A stretch of 7,525 nt of DNA from assembly GCA_030837265.1 (NCBI GenBank), contig JAUPKV010000083.1, forward strand, positions 1-7,525. Direction: 5' to 3'. The notes under the pieces were generated by a model. It was not told the origin of the DNA. It ran no database searches and was given only the letters and a program-made list of their open reading frames with translations. This DNA is from Methanobacteriota archaeon. GTDB lineage: Archaea; Halobacteriota; Methanosarcinia; Methanosarcinales; Methanosarcinaceae. Position 1 is the first letter of the stretch; each line of letters opens with the position of its first letter. The translations under genes were made by a program, and so were the position numbers. Of the stretch, positions 6,227-7,525 are shown one piece after another.

Positions 6227-6235
6227 TATTTAAGT
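6227..6235 (-). promoter_or_regulatory. TATA-like element before the Agl23-like gene
   Basis: On the minus strand CTTAAATAG lies only about 6-14 bases before the ATG at 6221. A transcript from it would begin near 6205, inside that frame but some 26 bases before the alternative ATG at 6179. If active, it would give the gene its own promoter within the putative operon and decide for the shorter protein. Confidence 0.3.
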
Positions 6236-6243
6236 GATATGAT

Positions 6244-6275
6244 GAAAGCTTATCAATGCAGGAGGCTCAGCTTTC
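6244..6275. repeat. Inverted repeat GAAAGCT / AGCTTTC in the uppP-agl23-like spacer
   Basis: GAAAGCT at 6244-6250 is the exact reverse complement of AGCTTTC at 6269-6275, with an 18-base loop. It lies between the stop of uppP and the start of the next gene. It could be a processing or termination structure in the polycistronic RNA or an operator; no T-run follows it on the minus strand. Confidence 0.3.
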
Positions 6276-6323
6276 TACTTGAAATACGGTGAAATCTACA
6301 AAAACTTGAGATTTTTCATATAC

Positions 6324-7160
6324 TTATAAAAATAGGGATAAAATACTCAATAAACCCAATATTATGCAGAAACTCGAAAAATTAACTTTTTTAGCCACTT
6401 TTAAGAAAGTACTTATTGTGAGCAAGCCGAATACAAAAGAGAAAACTATTGCAAGAATAGAAGCAAAATCTACTTTTATAATATCTGTGATTTGTAATAC
6501 AATTTCAGCTCCGAGGACTGCAGGAATACTCATCAAATAACTATATCGAAGAGCGTTTTCAGAGTCGAATTTTCGAAAGAGGAAAAGCCCGGTTGTAGTT
6601 CCTGACCTGCTAATACCCGGAAGTGCGGCAAAACCCTGGCCCAAACCGACAATGAATGCATCTTTTGTGCTCGGCAATTTTTTTGTACTTTTCACATTTG
6701 CTGAAACCCTCTGGAGGATACCTGTTACTATTAGAAATATTCCTATGACTGCAGTTGCAGCGTCTCCGGAAAGCTGGGCCTCTTCAACAACAAAAAGCAT
6801 GATAGGAACCCCTATGATTCCTGTCATGAAGGTTGCTATTATAAGAAAGCTAATTAAGCTGTCTTCTTCATTCTCTTCCTTTTTGAGATTCGATTTTTTA
6901 CCTGATTTATTTCCCAGAATTGTTTCTGAAAAATATACTGGAAGTCTTTTTAAAATTTTATTAATTTCTTTTCTGAAGTATATTGCTGAAGCCAGTAAAG
7001 TTCCTATCTGCATCCATATGGCCATTGGAAGTGCTTCGGAGAGCGTTTTTCCAAAAAATTTAATCATTACAAGAGATGTCATTGCTTTACTGCTTATTGG
7101 CAGCCATTCTGTAATCCCCTGAATAGACCCAATTATTACTGCTTCAAAAAGTGTTAGCAT
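6324..7160 (-). CDS. uppP: UppP/BacA-type polyprenyl (undecaprenyl/dolichyl) diphosphate phosphatase
   Basis: This integral membrane enzyme removes one phosphate from the diphosphate form of the lipid carrier, so that the carrier can be reloaded for cell-surface glycan synthesis. In archaea the natural carrier is dolichyl-type. Numbered from ATG 7160 (278 residues), the first signature is QGITEWLPISS (14-24), giving the (E/Q)xxxE pair Gln14 and Glu18. The second is PGISRSGTTTG (181-191) with the catalytic Arg185. About eight membrane helices are predicted. The histidine that follows SSTG in bacterial BacA (His30 in E. coli) is Met27 here, within SSKAM. A charged, lysine/glutamate-rich stretch (about 84-100) forms a soluble loop. 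The frame continues to an ATG at 7178 (284 residues). I prefer 7160 because the conserved start MLTLFEAVI lies there and the TATA-like element predicts a leaderless message. It heads a three-gene minus-strand cluster. Confidence 0.9.
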   Translation of the reverse strand: MLTLFEAVIIGSIQGITEWLPISSKAMTSLVMIKFFGKTLSEALPMAIWMQIGTLLASAIYFRKEINKILKRLPVYFSETILGNKSGKKSNLKKEENEEDSLISFLIIATFMTGIIGVPIMLFVVEEAQLSGDAATAVIGIFLIVTGILQRVSANVKSTKKLPSTKDAFIVGLGQGFAALPGISRSGTTTGLFLFRKFDSENALRYSYLMSIPAVLGAEIVLQITDIIKVDFASILAIVFSFVFGLLTISTFLKVAKKVNFSSFCIILGLLSILSLFL

Positions 7161-7181
7161 GTTGATCGATATGTACATCTG

Positions 7182-7194
7182 ATATATATTTTTA
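7182..7194 (-). promoter_or_regulatory. TATA-like element of uppP placed for a leaderless message
   Basis: On the minus strand AAAAATATATATC is centred near 7187. Transcription about 26 bases on would begin near 7161, next to the ATG at 7160 and downstream of the ATG at 7178. A weaker TTATAGAT near 7200-7208 would instead suit the upstream ATG. Confidence 0.45.
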
Positions 7195-7229
7195 TCTGTT
7201 TATCTATAATTGTATATCTAACAGGTAAT

Positions 7230-7247
7230 AATATTAATCTTAATATT
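7230..7247. promoter_or_regulatory. Perfect 8+8 palindrome in the divergent uppP-moaD spacer (possible operator)
   Basis: AATATTAA (7230-7237) and TTAATATT (7240-7247) are exact reverse complements separated by TC. The dyad sits between the two divergent promoters, 40 bases or more from each, where a dimeric regulator could affect both. The region is very AT-rich, so chance is a real alternative. Confidence 0.3.
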
Positions 7248-7286
7248 TTTTTGGAATTACTTTACGTATCTCAAATTTTTAAATAG

Positions 7287-7296
7287 GTATATTTAA
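7287..7296 (+). promoter_or_regulatory. TATA-like element of the MoaD/ThiS-like gene
   Basis: GTATATTTAA would place transcription start near 7317, about 5 bases before the ATG at 7322. A second candidate, TTTTTAAATA at about 7275-7284, would give a leader of about 16 bases that includes GGATGAGAT (7303-7311), a possible ribosome binding site 10 bases before the ATG. Confidence 0.4.
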
Positions 7297-7321
7297 GGGG
7301 CAGGATGAGATAGTCATTCTC

Positions 7322-7525
7322 ATGACTGAAATAAAGATTAAGCTATTTGCAAATTTGCGTGAAGCTGCGGGCATATCCGAACTCCTGCTTTCAGGAGAGA
7401 AGGTTATCGATGTCCTTTTATCTCTCTCAGAGAAATATCCTCTTTTAAAGGATCTCATCTTTGAAAAGTCTGAGGAAACCAACGAGATTCCTATATTGTG
7501 TGGTTCTATAAATATTCTTATAAAC
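7322..7525 (+). CDS. MoaD/ThiS-family ubiquitin-like sulfur carrier (cut by the window edge)
   Basis: The 68 visible codons open MTEIKIKLFANLREAAG, the typical first beta strand and helix of MoaD. Then come GEKVIDVLLSLSEKYP (the second helix) and CGSINILIN at the window edge, matching the strand that in MoaD leads to the NGR/NG turn. Family members carry sulfur as a C-terminal Gly-Gly thiocarboxylate for molybdopterin or tungstopterin synthesis or thiamine synthesis. Archaeal versions can also act as protein modifiers (SAMPs). The C-terminal Gly-Gly tail lies outside the window, so carrier competence and the exact subtype cannot be judged. It is transcribed divergently from uppP across a 161-base region, and nothing links it functionally to the glycan cluster. 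Confidence 0.8.
   Translation, partial: MTEIKIKLFANLREAAGISELLLSGEKVIDVLLSLSEKYPLLKDLIFEKSEETNEIPILCGSINILIN

Noticed and set aside
6652..7122. 156-codon plus-strand open frame inside uppP
   Set aside because: Antisense to the UppP signatures; hydrophobic codons read backwards create long open frames.
7279..7482. 67-codon minus-strand open frame over the MoaD-like gene
   Set aside because: Shadow of a recognisable sulfur-carrier domain on the plus strand.
1..7525. CRISPR array, insertion sequence, tRNA or integration site
   Set aside because: No regularly spaced repeats, transposase-like frames with terminal repeats, or cloverleaf-forming sequence were seen on either strand.

Overview
The window looks like chromosomal DNA of a methanogenic archaeon, most likely Methanosarcina or a close relative. 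The AT-rich spacers, TATA-box promoters and several starts that suit leaderless or short-leader transcripts are archaeal. So are the small winged-helix regulator, the DUF3303-type protein, the TIGR03663 (Agl23-like) membrane protein and the archaeal form of UppP. The genus is inferred from protein resemblance only; no rRNA or other marker gene is present.

Layout. Bases 1-525 hold no intact gene: there is a probable decayed reading frame on the minus strand, an inverted repeat and two TATA-like elements. A short winged-helix regulator (526-807, +) is followed by a 274-base spacer and an NAD(P)-dependent aldehyde dehydrogenase (1082-2512, +), which ends in two hairpins, the second followed by a T-run. 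Convergent to it is a small DUF3303-like gene (2645-2914, -). Its start lies 3 bases after the stop of a headless 34-codon open frame (2918-3022, -) that looks like the tail of a lost gene. Bases 3023-3266 hold nothing convincing except a TATA-like element.

From 3267 to 7160 three minus-strand genes lie in a row, transcribed in the order UppP-type polyprenyl-diphosphate phosphatase, Agl23-like polytopic GT-C-type membrane protein, and FAD-dependent amine-oxidase/protoporphyrinogen-oxidase-like oxidoreductase. The spacers are 102 and 75 bases. A divergent, AT-rich intergenic region with a perfect 8+8 inverted repeat separates uppP from a MoaD/ThiS-type sulfur-carrier gene (from 7322, +), which runs off the right edge.

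How the genes may work together. UppP regenerates the monophosphate lipid carrier. The Agl23-like protein has the architecture of polyprenyl-phosphate-sugar-dependent membrane transferases and belongs to a family associated with archaeal glycan flipping. The oxidoreductase belongs to a subfamily whose substrate is not known to me. The plausible joint role is lipid-linked glycan metabolism for the cell envelope (N-glycosylation of S-layer protein); this is inference from families and order. The regulator and aldehyde dehydrogenase may form a regulator-target pair, on the evidence of adjacency alone. I see no CRISPR array, insertion sequence, tRNA or rRNA.
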